A stretch of DNA of 64,000 bases from Methylophilaceae bacterium LSUCC0665 (GTDB lineage: Bacteria; Pseudomonadota; Gammaproteobacteria; Burkholderiales; Methylophilaceae), in the NCBI GenBank assembly GCA_024919215.1, contig CP103437.1, positions 558,001 through 622,000 of the forward strand, in the 5' to 3' direction. Shown piece by piece: positions 7,686-16,574 of the stretch. The position numbers and the translations under genes were made by a program. Under the pieces are notes generated by a model that did not search any database, had not been told where the DNA came from, and worked only from the letters and a program-made list of their open reading frames with translations. Position 1 is the stretch's first letter, and each line of letters opens with the position of its first letter.

Positions 7686-8216
7686 ATGAAAAAAATATTA
7701 TCAGTACTTTCACTCTTTCTTTTTCCGGCAGTAGGTATCGGTGCCTGTGGTGATTTTTATGACACCCCTTTAACAACCCTTCAGGGTGATAAATTTAATC
7801 TGTGTGAGCATAAAGATAAACCTATTATCTTTGTGAATACTGCTAGTAAGTGTGGCTTTACTTCCCAATTTGAGGATCTTGAGAGGCTATACTCTGACAA
7901 TAAAGACAAACTTTTAATTGTTGGCTTTCCATCAAACGACTTTAATCAAGAGCCCGGTTCTAACGAGGAGATTCAAAAGTTTTGTAAATTAACTTATGCT
8001 GTTGAATTTCCAATGATGGAAAAATCCAGTGTAGTTGGCCCCAAGGCAAACCCAATCTATCAAAAACTGAGTGATGTTACGGGTAAGGCGCCCATGTGGA
8101 ATTTCTATAAATTCGTAGTCATGCCAAACTTTGAAAAAGTGCATGTCTTTTCCAGTATGACCAATCCTGAATCTAAGGACATCAAAAAAATACTAAAACC
8201 ATTTGATATTAATTAG
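7686..8216 (+). CDS. Exported glutathione peroxidase-family protein
   Basis: Thiol peroxidase of the glutathione peroxidase fold. The peroxidatic cysteine is C56 in NTASKCGFT, with the partner glutamine in FNQEPGS and tryptophan in MWNFYKF. A cleavable signal region (1-20) precedes IGAC, which could be a lipobox with C21 as the lipidated residue. It is therefore probably periplasmic or membrane-bound, unlike cytoplasmic BtuE. Such enzymes reduce lipid or organic hydroperoxides, often with thioredoxin. AAGGAG precedes the ATG. The 3' end overlaps the convergent ppsR end by 4 bp. Confidence 0.9.
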   Translation: MKKILSVLSLFLFPAVGIGACGDFYDTPLTTLQGDKFNLCEHKDKPIIFVNTASKCGFTSQFEDLERLYSDNKDKLLIVGFPSNDFNQEPGSNEEIQKFCKLTYAVEFPMMEKSSVVGPKANPIYQKLSDVTGKAPMWNFYKFVVMPNFEKVHVFSSMTNPESKDIKKILKPFDIN

Positions 8217-9025
8217 TTTTTATTGATATGTTGAATGATAATCGCCGAAAGTTCTTCAACAGAACGGCTGGTTGAGTCTGCAATCGGGACTCCAAGTTTT
8301 TGCATTAATCGTTCGGCTTTCTTAATTTCATCTTTACAATTTTCAAGACTTGCATAGTGACTATCTGGCCGTCTTTCACTTCTAAGAGAGCTTAGCCTGT
8401 TTGCCTGAATTGTGAGACCAAAGATTTTATCCATGTATCCTTCAAGGATTGGAGGAATAGTACCTCTTTCAAAATCTTCAGGGATTAAAGGATAATTTGC
8501 AGCCTTAATACCAAACTGCATGGCGAGATAAATACTTGTTGGTGTTTTTCCACTTCTTGAAACTCCCACCAAAATAACGTGAGCTTGATTGAGTCCATTA
8601 TGAGTCATTCCATCATCATGGCCTAGAGCAAAATTAATGGCTTCAATACGATTGCCATAATTAGCACCGTTCATACTGTGGGCTACCCCGGGACGAGTCA
8701 GGGGTTCTTGATTTAGCTCTTCGCCAAGCGGGAAGATAAAGGACTCAAATAAATCAATATAATAAGCATCCACCTCTTTAAGTTCGCTGCGTAGAATATT
8801 GTTTCCAATAGACATGATCACAATTGGTCTTATTCCATTGATCAATTTTGCATTGACGATTCTTTTTTGAGCATCTTCAATTTTTTGATGAGAGTCAGTA
8901 AAAGGAATCCTAATTTGTTCAAACTCTGTATCAGGGAAATGAGCTAACAAACCACCAAGAGAGCCAGCTGTGATGCCTGTACCATCAGATATAAAGAATG
9001 CTCTCCTTTTGTTATCCGATGACAT
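8213..9025 (-). CDS. ppsR: PEP synthase regulatory protein (kinase/pyrophosphorylase)
   Basis: Bifunctional regulator that inactivates PEP synthase by ADP-dependent phosphorylation of a threonine and reactivates it by phosphate-dependent removal. The P-loop-like GVSRSGKT at 154-161 and the N-terminal ISDGTGITA are the family hallmarks. The 270-residue length is usual. It follows ppsA with a 1-bp overlap, so the two are cotranscribed. This pairing controls the pyruvate-to-PEP step, central when carbon enters through the RuMP cycle. Confidence 0.95.
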   Translation of the reverse strand: MSSDNKRRAFFISDGTGITAGSLGGLLAHFPDTEFEQIRIPFTDSHQKIEDAQKRIVNAKLINGIRPIVIMSIGNNILRSELKEVDAYYIDLFESFIFPLGEELNQEPLTRPGVAHSMNGANYGNRIEAINFALGHDDGMTHNGLNQAHVILVGVSRSGKTPTSIYLAMQFGIKAANYPLIPEDFERGTIPPILEGYMDKIFGLTIQANRLSSLRSERRPDSHYASLENCKDEIKKAERLMQKLGVPIADSTSRSVEELSAIIIQHINKN

Positions 9026-11385
9026 TATTTAGAAATTTTTTTCCATGTTGAAATCACGGTATCGGGATTTAAAGATACAGATGTTATTCCTTTGTCCACC
9101 AACCATTGAGCAAAGTCATCATGATCTGATGGCCCCTGCCCACAAATACCTACATACTTATTTTTTTTCTTTGCAGAATTAATTACTTGTTCAATAAGTT
9201 TCATTACCGCAGGATCTCTTTCATCAAAACCATCAGCTAAGATACCGGAGTCACGATCAGTTCCCAAGGTTAATTGCGTTAAATCATTTGATCCAATTGA
9301 GAATCCATCGAATAATTCTAGGAATTCATCTGCCAGAATAGCATTAGATGGTACCTCACACATCATAATGATTTTAAGATCATTCTCTCCTCTTTTGAGG
9401 CCATAGCTTTCTAATATTTCAAGAACTGATTTTGCTTCCTTTAGAGTTCTCACAAATGGAATCATGATTTGGATATTAGTAAGACCTAACTCATCTCTTA
9501 CTTTTTTTAAGGCTTTACACTCTAAAGCGAAACAGTCTTTAAATTCTTCAGATTGATATCTGGCTGCACCTCTGAATCCAATCATTGGATTCTCTTCATC
9601 AGGCTCATAAATATCTCCTGCAACTAATTTTTTATATTCGTTTGATTTAAAGTCTGATGTTCTTAAGATAACGGGATTTGGATAAAAAGCAGAACCCAAT
9701 GTAGCTATTCCTTCAGCAACTTTGCTAATGTAGTAATCTTCCGGATTTAAGTAACCTTTTGACTTTTGATCAATTACCTCCTTAACATCGCTTGGCATAG
9801 CATCATAATTAATAATTGCTTTTGGATGAATACCAATAATATTATTAATAACGAATTCTAATCGTGCCAATCCAACGCCATGGTTTGGAATTTGGGCAAA
9901 GGTAAAGGCCATATCAGGATTGCCAACATTCATCATGACCTTAACAGGTGGAGTAGGTAACTCACCATCTTCTTGAATCTCAACATTAAAATCCAGCTTA
10001 CCTTGATATACAATTCCAGTTTCACCTTCAGCGCAAGACACAGTAACAAGATCACCATCTTTTAGTAATTCTGTGGCATTTACACTGCCAACAATCGCTG
10101 GAATACCAAGTTCACGAGCAATAATTGCAGCGTGACATGTTCTTCCACCTCTATTAGTAACTAAAGCTGAGGCTCTTTTCATAACAGGTTCCCAATTTGG
10201 GTCGGTCATATCTGCTACAAGAACATCTCCGGGTTGAACAGTGTGCATTTCATTAGGATCTGTAACAACTCGCACCGGTCCCACCCCAATTTTTTGTGTG
10301 ACTGCTCGTCCAGCGACAATGGCTTTGCTAGTTTCATTTAGCTTAAAAGTTTCTGTGACATTTTTCTTTTGTGATTTTACTGTTTCCGGACGTGCTTGGA
10401 GAATGTACAGTTTATTATCGATACCATTTTTACCCCATTCAATATCCATTGGGCAGCCGTAATGTTCTTCAATAGTTATTGCATATTTTGCTAGCTCTAA
10501 GACTTCATCGTTTGAGAGACTAAACTGGTCCGCATCCTTAACATCAACATCAAGAGTTTTTGTGCTTTTACCAGCTTCATTTAGATCGGAAAAAATCATC
10601 TTAATTTTTTTTGAACCGATCGTTTTTTTCACAATGGCTGGGAAATTATTTTTTAAGAGGGGTTTGTGGACGTAAAATTCATCCGGGTTCACGGCACCTT
10701 GCACAACAGTTTCACCTAGTCCGTATGAAGATGTAATAAAAACAACGTCATTAAAACCAGACTCGGTATCAATTGAAAACATTACACCAGCACATCCAAT
10801 ATCACTTCTTACCATCTGTTGCACACCTGCTGATATAGATACGTCTGCATGAATAAAACCCTTATGGACTCTATAAGAAATTGCACGATCGTTATACAGT
10901 GATGCAAACACTTCTTTAATTGCTTTTTTAATATTTTCGATTCCCTGAATATTTAAAAAGCTTTCTTGTTGACCGGCAAATGATGCATCAGGAAGATCTT
11001 CTGCAGTTGCAGATGATCGAACTGCAAATGTCATGCCTTCAGATGATCTTTGGGTTAAGTTGGAATACTCTTCCTCAATTAAACTATCCAATTTTTCTGG
11101 AAAAGGCGTTTCCATAATCCAATTACGAATTTTTTTTCCAGATGCGGCAAGTTTTTGAACATCATTAATATCTAATCCATCTAGCTCTTTGGTTATTTGG
11201 TTACCAAGGTCATCGTGTTTTAAGAATTCTTGAAATGCAAAAGCGGTAGTTGCAAATCCGGTTGGAACGCGAATTTCTTTTTGTGTTAACTGAGAAATCA
11301 TTTCACCAAGTGATGCATTTTTTCCACCAACTGAACCAACGTCAGTGTTTCTCAAATTTTCAAAAGGGATAACGTAATCTGCCAT
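9025..11385 (-). CDS. ppsA: Phosphoenolpyruvate synthase
   Basis: Makes PEP from pyruvate and ATP, with AMP and phosphate as products. In order: the N-terminal ATP-binding domain (GGKNASLGEM, FAVRSSATAEDLPDASFAGQQ), the phosphohistidine domain with H418 in RTCHAAIIARELG (H421 in E. coli), and the C-terminal PEP/pyruvate barrel with GICGQGPSD, whose cysteine is the acid/base catalyst. The 786 residues are near the E. coli length (792). It heads the ppsA-ppsR pair and is divergent from glnE, with a possible promoter and a 12-bp palindrome between them. Confidence 0.97.
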   Translation of the reverse strand: MADYVIPFENLRNTDVGSVGGKNASLGEMISQLTQKEIRVPTGFATTAFAFQEFLKHDDLGNQITKELDGLDINDVQKLAASGKKIRNWIMETPFPEKLDSLIEEEYSNLTQRSSEGMTFAVRSSATAEDLPDASFAGQQESFLNIQGIENIKKAIKEVFASLYNDRAISYRVHKGFIHADVSISAGVQQMVRSDIGCAGVMFSIDTESGFNDVVFITSSYGLGETVVQGAVNPDEFYVHKPLLKNNFPAIVKKTIGSKKIKMIFSDLNEAGKSTKTLDVDVKDADQFSLSNDEVLELAKYAITIEEHYGCPMDIEWGKNGIDNKLYILQARPETVKSQKKNVTETFKLNETSKAIVAGRAVTQKIGVGPVRVVTDPNEMHTVQPGDVLVADMTDPNWEPVMKRASALVTNRGGRTCHAAIIARELGIPAIVGSVNATELLKDGDLVTVSCAEGETGIVYQGKLDFNVEIQEDGELPTPPVKVMMNVGNPDMAFTFAQIPNHGVGLARLEFVINNIIGIHPKAIINYDAMPSDVKEVIDQKSKGYLNPEDYYISKVAEGIATLGSAFYPNPVILRTSDFKSNEYKKLVAGDIYEPDEENPMIGFRGAARYQSEEFKDCFALECKALKKVRDELGLTNIQIMIPFVRTLKEAKSVLEILESYGLKRGENDLKIIMMCEVPSNAILADEFLELFDGFSIGSNDLTQLTLGTDRDSGILADGFDERDPAVMKLIEQVINSAKKKNKYVGICGQGPSDHDDFAQWLVDKGITSVSLNPDTVISTWKKISK

Positions 11386-11419
11386 GATGTTTTACTCGTA
11401 ATTAATATGTGTATGTATG

Positions 11420-11448
11420 CTTTTAACCAAAACTAGTAATTCTGCCAA
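11420..11448 (-). promoter_or_regulatory. Candidate ppsA promoter
   Basis: Read on the minus strand: TTGGCA (11448-11443), 17-bp spacer, TAAAAG (11425-11420), 34 bp before the ppsA ATG. The palindrome CATTAATTAATG (11465-11476) is 17 bp upstream of the -35 and could be a regulator site. Assignment rests on consensus match only. Confidence 0.4.
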
Positions 11449-11506
11449 ATTCACAATCAAATGTCATTAATTAATGTAACATTAGTTAAAACTCCTGTTC
11501 AAGTAT

Positions 11507-14044
11507 ATGAAAGATTTTGATAAAGATATTGCATACATTTCAAGTATAAGTCGTTACTTTGCTAGACTTATTAAAAATGATGAGTACCTTGAATACATTC
11601 GAGCATCATACTCAGAGTCTTTTTGTAAAATTGATGTTGAAAATATTTTATTGTTCGATGTCCATGATGAAAAAAGCTTTCTAAGATCAATTAGAATCGC
11701 AAAAAATAAAATCTTAATGCGATTAATTTTTTGTGATTTAAAACAAATTATTCATTATGAAGATGTTGTAGACATCTACTCATATTTTGCTGATCTTGTT
11801 ATACAAAAGACTTTTACTTTTTATGCTGAGAGTTTTAATTGTAAAAAAGAAAATTTTTATATCATCGCAATGGGAAAATTGGGTGGCCAAGAGCTTAATG
11901 TGGCTTCAGATATCGATTTAATATTTGCTCATGACAATGACACTTCGGATAATCAACAGGTCCTAGAGTTAGCAAAAAAAATTATCAATGCACTCGAAAA
12001 TAATGATGAGAATGGCTTTGTATTTCATGTTGATATTAGATTGAGACCTCATGGCAGTGAAGGAAGGTTGGTTCCATCATTAAATTTTATTGAAGACTAT
12101 TATCTTAATTACGGCAGAGAATGGGAGCGCTATGCATGGATAAAGCATAGAGTGATTGTTGGTAATGAAGATAAGATTTCTAGCCTGATCACCCCTTTTG
12201 TTTATAGAAAATATTTGGACTATAAAACGATCTCCGAGATTAGAAATTTAAAAAAATTAATCAAAAAAGATTTAAATGAAAAAAATAAACAAAATGATAT
12301 TAAATTGGGTGTTGGCGGAATTAGAGAGATTGAGTTTATTGTTCAGGCAATCCAGCTGATTAGGGGGGGAAAAAATCCACATCTGAGAGTAAGAAATACG
12401 CTTGAATCTTTGCAACAAATCTTTTATGAAAAGGTCATTGATAAGGATGAATATAGTAAATTAAAAACAGCTTATATTTTTCTTAGGAATACTGAACATA
12501 GAATTCAGTATCTTGATAACAAACAAACTCATTTGATTCCAGGAGGGGATGACTTAAATCTTTTATCACAAAGTTTTAAGTTAGATTCCGAAGAGTTTTT
12601 ATTGAAGCTTAATAGCTTCAGAGAATCTATTAATTTTCAATTTGTTAATTTTTTCAAAACCGAAAATGATCATGAAGAAGTAGTGGGTCAATTCCATGAT
12701 AAAGAAAATAAAGATTTGGTTGATAATTTAGCAAAGTCAAAACGCTGGAATAAATTAACTATTTCAAATCAAGAAAAAATTCTTACTCTTCTTAGATTAT
12801 TAGATGAAGAAATTCTTATCAATAATTACAAGAAAGACCAAAAAGTTTTTTTAAGAGTTTTCGACCTTATTGAAACAATATCTTCGAGATCAAATTACAT
12901 CGCATTTTTTTTTGAATATACCGATTGCTTTAAATCAGTTATTAGGTTTGCCTCTAATAGCTCTTGGATCATTGATTATATTAAAAAACATCCAATTTTG
13001 ATTGATGATCTTTTAATTAATCATGGCAATTATGAAGTTGACTATGACGAATTACATGAACGAACCTTGGAAACGTTAATTAAACTCAAAAGCCTAGATG
13101 AGCAATTAGATTATCTGAGAGATCTAAAGCATAAGTTAATTTTTCAACTCGCCATTCTGGAAATTAAAGGTGAAATTAAATTGGAAGCGGTTTCTGATGA
13201 GTTGTCGAACATTGCTGATTTATTTATTAATATCACCATCGATTTTCTAAAACAAAAATTTAATAATGACGACCTTTTTGATTCATTTGCTATTGTTGCC
13301 TATGGAAAATATGGCGCGAAGGAGATGAGCTATGCATCTGACTTGGATATTGTTTTTCTATATGAAGATACCGGATATGATAAGTCAGAATTTATTAATA
13401 TTGCCAAGAAGCTAAGCACGTGGTTTTCTAGTTACACAAATGCTGGAATTTTATATGAATTAGATTTGGCTCTCAGGCCTAATGGGAATAATGGCTTGTT
13501 GGTCAGCTCATTTGATGCTTTTGAAAAATACCAAATGGAACAAGCATGGTTATGGGAACATCAAGCATTATCAAAGGCAAGGTGTTGTTACGGAAATGAA
13601 GCTTTAAAAAATAAATTTAACAAAATACGACACAAAGTCTTAACTAAACCGAGAAACATTAAAGAACTAAAACATGAAATATTTAAAATGCGTCAAAAAA
13701 TGTATAGTCAGAATAACTTCAAAGCTGATAGTTTCGATTTAAAAAATGATAAAGGTGGGTTAATTGATATTGAGTTTTTAGTCCAGTTTTTTGTATTGAT
13801 GTATTCAAATAAACATGAAAATTTATTGTTAAATATAGGTAACTTGGCATTAATTAAAGCTTTGGAGAATTATCAGTTAATTAAAAGTGATGAGTCAATG
13901 CTTCTCACAAAGGCATATCTTTTATACAGACAAGAAATTCACAAATTAGCATTAAATAATCAAACTAATTCATCGGTAGATAGTGAGCTCATGGAGAATC
14001 TTCCACATAAAGTTCATCAATGTTTTTTATTTTATCTTTCATAG
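11507..14044 (+). CDS. glnE: Bifunctional glutamine synthetase adenylyltransferase/deadenylase
   Basis: Adds and removes AMP on glutamine synthetase under PII control. Both nucleotidyltransferase domains are visible: the N-terminal (deadenylase) GKLGGQELNVASDIDLIF at 123-140 and the C-terminal (adenylylase) YGKYGAKEMSYASDLDIVF near 599-617. At 845 residues it is about 100 shorter than E. coli GlnE (946), with the shortfall mostly in the N-terminal leader and helical linkers. No ribosome site is clear before the ATG. The PII uridylyltransferase gene glnD appears at the other end of this window, so the nitrogen-signalling cascade is retained. Confidence 0.95.
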   Translation: MKDFDKDIAYISSISRYFARLIKNDEYLEYIRASYSESFCKIDVENILLFDVHDEKSFLRSIRIAKNKILMRLIFCDLKQIIHYEDVVDIYSYFADLVIQKTFTFYAESFNCKKENFYIIAMGKLGGQELNVASDIDLIFAHDNDTSDNQQVLELAKKIINALENNDENGFVFHVDIRLRPHGSEGRLVPSLNFIEDYYLNYGREWERYAWIKHRVIVGNEDKISSLITPFVYRKYLDYKTISEIRNLKKLIKKDLNEKNKQNDIKLGVGGIREIEFIVQAIQLIRGGKNPHLRVRNTLESLQQIFYEKVIDKDEYSKLKTAYIFLRNTEHRIQYLDNKQTHLIPGGDDLNLLSQSFKLDSEEFLLKLNSFRESINFQFVNFFKTENDHEEVVGQFHDKENKDLVDNLAKSKRWNKLTISNQEKILTLLRLLDEEILINNYKKDQKVFLRVFDLIETISSRSNYIAFFFEYTDCFKSVIRFASNSSWIIDYIKKHPILIDDLLINHGNYEVDYDELHERTLETLIKLKSLDEQLDYLRDLKHKLIFQLAILEIKGEIKLEAVSDELSNIADLFINITIDFLKQKFNNDDLFDSFAIVAYGKYGAKEMSYASDLDIVFLYEDTGYDKSEFINIAKKLSTWFSSYTNAGILYELDLALRPNGNNGLLVSSFDAFEKYQMEQAWLWEHQALSKARCCYGNEALKNKFNKIRHKVLTKPRNIKELKHEIFKMRQKMYSQNNFKADSFDLKNDKGGLIDIEFLVQFFVLMYSNKHENLLLNIGNLALIKALENYQLIKSDESMLLTKAYLLYRQEIHKLALNNQTNSSVDSELMENLPHKVHQCFLFYLS

Positions 14045-14186
14045 ATTTAATAATAATTGCAGTCTTTAATTGATATTGTTAGAATTTAGTTCTTTGGATA
14101 TTTCCCCAAAAATATAGAGTTATTCATTATTAAGGTTTAAACCCAGACTGGTTTGAATCTTTGAAAAAGTCAAAACGGAGAAAAAA

Positions 14187-15137
14187 ATGGCATCTTTATT
14201 AGAACAATTAAAATCAATGACCACTATTGTTGCAGACACTGGTGAAGTTGATGCAATTAAAACGCTTAAGCCTGTTGATGCAACAACAAACCCATCATTA
14301 CTATTAAAGGCTAGTCAACTTCCACAATGTGAATCAATGATTGAAGAAGCAATTACTTATGCAAAGGCTCAAGGAGGTTCTACGGAGGAGCAAGTTGAAA
14401 ATGCAGCAGACAAGTTAGCTGTGGCTGTTGGTCTAGAGATTCTGAATCACATCCCAGGACGTATCTCGACAGAGGTTGATGCAAGCTTATCTTTTAATAT
14501 CGACAAGATGGTTCAGAAGGGTAAAAAGCTCATTAAACTTTACAACGATGCTGGAGTATCTAATGATCGTGTGCTTATTAAATTAGCTTCTACATGGGAA
14601 GGTATCAAAGCAGGTGAAATTCTTGAAAAAGAGGGTATTAACTGTAACTTAACCCTTTTATTCAGTTTTGCTCAAGCTAGAGCGTGTGCTGAAGCTGGTG
14701 TTTTCCTCATTTCTCCATTTGTTGGAAGAATCATGGATTGGTACAAGGCAAAAACTGGTCAAGAGTATGCTCCAGCTGATGACCCAGGCGTGCAGTCAGT
14801 AACCAGAATTTACAACTGGTACAAAGAGCATGGCTTCAACACTGTTGTTATGGGCGCATCTTTTAGAAATGTCGGCGAGATTACTGAATTAGCTGGCTGT
14901 GATCGATTAACTATTGCTCCTGCTCTACTTACTGAGCTTGAGAACACTGACGGCACTTTAGATAAGAAACTGGTTGATAACGGGGCTAAAACCGAAAAAC
15001 CTGCAAAACTTACCGAAGAACAATTTAGATTCGATCATAATGAAGATGCGATGGCAACTGAGAAGCTTGCTGAAGGAATTAGAAACTTTGTTATTGATCA
15101 AAATAAACTTGAAAAAGCACTTGCTGAGAAACTGTAA
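14187..15137 (+). CDS. tal: Transaldolase
   Basis: Transfers a dihydroxyacetone unit between sugar phosphates; in methylotrophs it serves the regeneration half of the RuMP cycle. The Schiff-base lysine is K132 in [11 protein letters not shown], the same position as in E. coli TalB, and the N-terminal [12 protein letters not shown] is typical. Length 316 matches the TalA/TalB class. CGGAG precedes the ATG. It lies 105 bp upstream of hexulose-phosphate synthase, from which it is separated by a hairpin and a strong promoter, so the three RuMP genes are clustered but probably independently expressed. Confidence 0.97.
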   Translation: MASLLEQLKSMTTIVADTGEVDAIKTLKPVDATTNPSLLLKASQLPQCESMIEEAITYAKAQGGSTEEQVENAADKLAVAVGLEILNHIPGRISTEVDASLSFNIDKMVQKGKKLIKLYNDAGVSNDRVLIKLASTWEGIKAGEILEKEGINCNLTLLFSFAQARACAEAGVFLISPFVGRIMDWYKAKTGQEYAPADDPGVQSVTRIYNWYKEHGFNTVVMGASFRNVGEITELAGCDRLTIAPALLTELENTDGTLDKKLVDNGAKTEKPAKLTEEQFRFDHNEDAMATEKLAEGIRNFVIDQNKLEKALAEKL

Positions 15138-15148
15138 GCTTTTTTGAA

Positions 15149-15204
15149 TTGACAAGAAAACTATCTACCTATAATATTCCCGTTCTAACAGGAAATAGGT
15201 AGAT
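15149..15204 (+). promoter_or_regulatory. hps promoter with embedded inverted repeat
   Basis: TTGACA (15149-15154) precedes TATAATAT (15170-15177); the spacing is 15 bp to TATAAT or 17 bp to TAATAT. A perfect 10-bp inverted repeat, ATCTACCTAT (15163-15172) and ATAGGTAGAT (15195-15204), overlaps the -10. An inner near-palindrome (TTCC-GTT...AAC-GGAA) lies between the arms. A run of T follows at 15210-15215, so in the tal transcript the same bases could fold as a terminator. Operator and terminator readings are both inference. Confidence 0.65.
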
Positions 15205-15242
15205 ATTCTATTTTTTATAAATTTTATCGGGAGATATAAACG

Positions 15243-15872
15243 ATGGCATTAACACAAGTCGCATTAGACTCATTAGATTTTGACGCAACAGTTGCTTTAG
15301 CTGAAAAAGTTGCAGCAAATGTTGATATTTTAGAAATTGGTACTCCATGCATTAAGCACAACGGTATCAAATTATTAGAAACTTTAAGAGCTAAGTTCCC
15401 AAACAACTTAATCTTAGTTGACCTTAAAACAATGGATGCTGGCGAATATGAAGCTGAGCCATTCTATAAAGCTGGTGCTGACATTTGTACAGTGCTTGGC
15501 GCTTCAGGTATCGCAACAATTAAAGGCGTTATTGCAGCTGCTAAAAAATACGGCAAAGAAGTTCAAGTTGATATGATCAACGTTGACGACAAAGCAACTT
15601 TAGCTAAAGAAGCTGTTGCTGCTGGCGCGCAAATCATCGGTGTTCACACTGGTCTTGACGCTCAAGCTGCTGGTCATACACCATTTGAAGATTTAGCTGC
15701 TATTGCTGCTCTGAACACAGGCGCTAAAATCTCAGTTGCTGGCGGTGTTAAAGCTGCTACAACTCAACAAGTTAAAGATGCTGGTGCTGCAATTATCGTT
15801 GCTGGTGCTGCAATCTATGGCGCTGCTGATCCAGCTGCTGCTGCTAAAGAAATTACAGACATTGCTCACTAA
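15243..15872 (+). CDS. hps: 3-hexulose-6-phosphate synthase
   Basis: Condenses formaldehyde with ribulose 5-phosphate, the entry step of the RuMP pathway. It belongs to the orotidine-monophosphate-decarboxylase suite: EIGTPCI at 31-37, the metal and catalytic motif DLKTMDAGEYE with D60, K62 and D65, and phosphate-binding SVAGGVKAAT and IIVAGAAIYGAADP. The 209-residue length is normal. Codon use is strongly biased (mostly GCT and GCA for alanine), as in highly expressed genes. GGGAG precedes the ATG, a strong promoter lies upstream, and a strong terminator follows directly. Confidence 0.97.
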   Translation: MALTQVALDSLDFDATVALAEKVAANVDILEIGTPCIKHNGIKLLETLRAKFPNNLILVDLKTMDAGEYEAEPFYKAGADICTVLGASGIATIKGVIAAAKKYGKEVQVDMINVDDKATLAKEAVAAGAQIIGVHTGLDAQAAGHTPFEDLAAIAALNTGAKISVAGGVKAATTQQVKDAGAAIIVAGAAIYGAADPAAAAKEITDIAH

Positions 15873-15896
15873 TCGAGTAAAAATCTAGTATTTTTT

Positions 15897-15926
15897 AAAA
15901 TCCCGACTCAGGTCGGGATTTTTTTT
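15897..15926 (+). terminator. Intrinsic terminator after hps
   Basis: An 11-bp stem (AAAATCCCGAC with GTCGGGATTTT), loop TCAG, followed by eight T. It lies 25 bp after the hps stop and 48 bp before the phi start, so it should limit read-through into phi. Confidence 0.95.
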
Positions 15927-15974
15927 GGTATTATCTTGTTTTATTTATGAATTCATTAATTTAAGGGATGCTGA

Positions 15975-16514
15975 ATGGATACACAAAAACTTATTTTAGA
16001 TAGATTAACTACAGTACTTTCAGAAACTGATAAAAGTAATGCAGCTAAATTAAAAGCACTTGTTGACGGTGCTGGAAGAATTTTCGTTGGTGGAGCTGGT
16101 CGTTCTGGACTTGTTTCACGTTTCTTTGCAATGCGTCTTGTTCATTCAGGTTATCAAGTGAATATGGTGGGTGAGGTTGTTACACCTGCAATGAAGGATG
16201 GTGACTTACTTGTAGTAATTTCTGGATCTGGCGGAACTAAGACTCTATTACCTATTCTTGAAACGGCAAAATCGAAGGGTGGCAAGATTGCGGTTATTTC
16301 ACAAAAAACAAGTTCGGCAATGGCTGAGATTGCTGATTTGGTTGTACAAGTTGGTAATGATGACAGTTATTCGACCTACACGGAAGGTATGCCAATGGGT
16401 ACTGTGTTTGAGTTATCAACATTAGTTTACTTAGAGGCAGTGATTGCGGAAATTATCTTTGACAAGGGTCTAACTGAGGAAGGCATGAGAGCGATTCATG
16501 CTAATTTAGAGTAA
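15975..16514 (+). CDS. phi: 6-phospho-3-hexuloisomerase
   Basis: Isomerises hexulose 6-phosphate to fructose 6-phosphate, the second RuMP step. A single SIS sugar-phosphate isomerase domain is seen, with VGGAGRSGLVSRFFAMRL at about 38-55, VISGSGGTKTLLP near 81-93 and the terminal TEGMRAIHANLE. Length 179 is typical. AAGGGA precedes the ATG. No convincing promoter is visible in the 48 bp after the hps terminator, so it may rely on read-through, a weak local promoter, or both. A second terminator follows. Confidence 0.96.
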   Translation: MDTQKLILDRLTTVLSETDKSNAAKLKALVDGAGRIFVGGAGRSGLVSRFFAMRLVHSGYQVNMVGEVVTPAMKDGDLLVVISGSGGTKTLLPILETAKSKGGKIAVISQKTSSAMAEIADLVVQVGNDDSYSTYTEGMPMGTVFELSTLVYLEAVIAEIIFDKGLTEEGMRAIHANLE

Positions 16515-16531
16515 TATCCATTTTTTTAATT

Positions 16532-16558
16532 AAAAAGGGAGCATTAGCTCCCTTTTTT
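16532..16558 (+). terminator. Intrinsic terminator after phi
   Basis: An 11-bp stem AAAAAGGGAGC with GCTCCCTTTTT, loop ATTA, ending in a T run. It closes the RuMP cluster and overlaps a TTG at 16557 that would otherwise extend pabB. Confidence 0.95.
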
Positions 16559-16574
16559 GTTTAAAATTTTTAGA

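Noticed and set aside
14958-15406. Antisense open frames over transaldolase and hexulose-phosphate synthase
   Set aside because: They mirror the strong codon bias of the highly expressed genes on the plus strand and have no ribosome site or recognisable product.
16557-16574. TTG start extending pabB by six codons
   Set aside because: The TTG lies in the T tract and stem of the phi terminator, so an RNA starting below it could not include a usable ribosome site. ATG 16575 is preferred.
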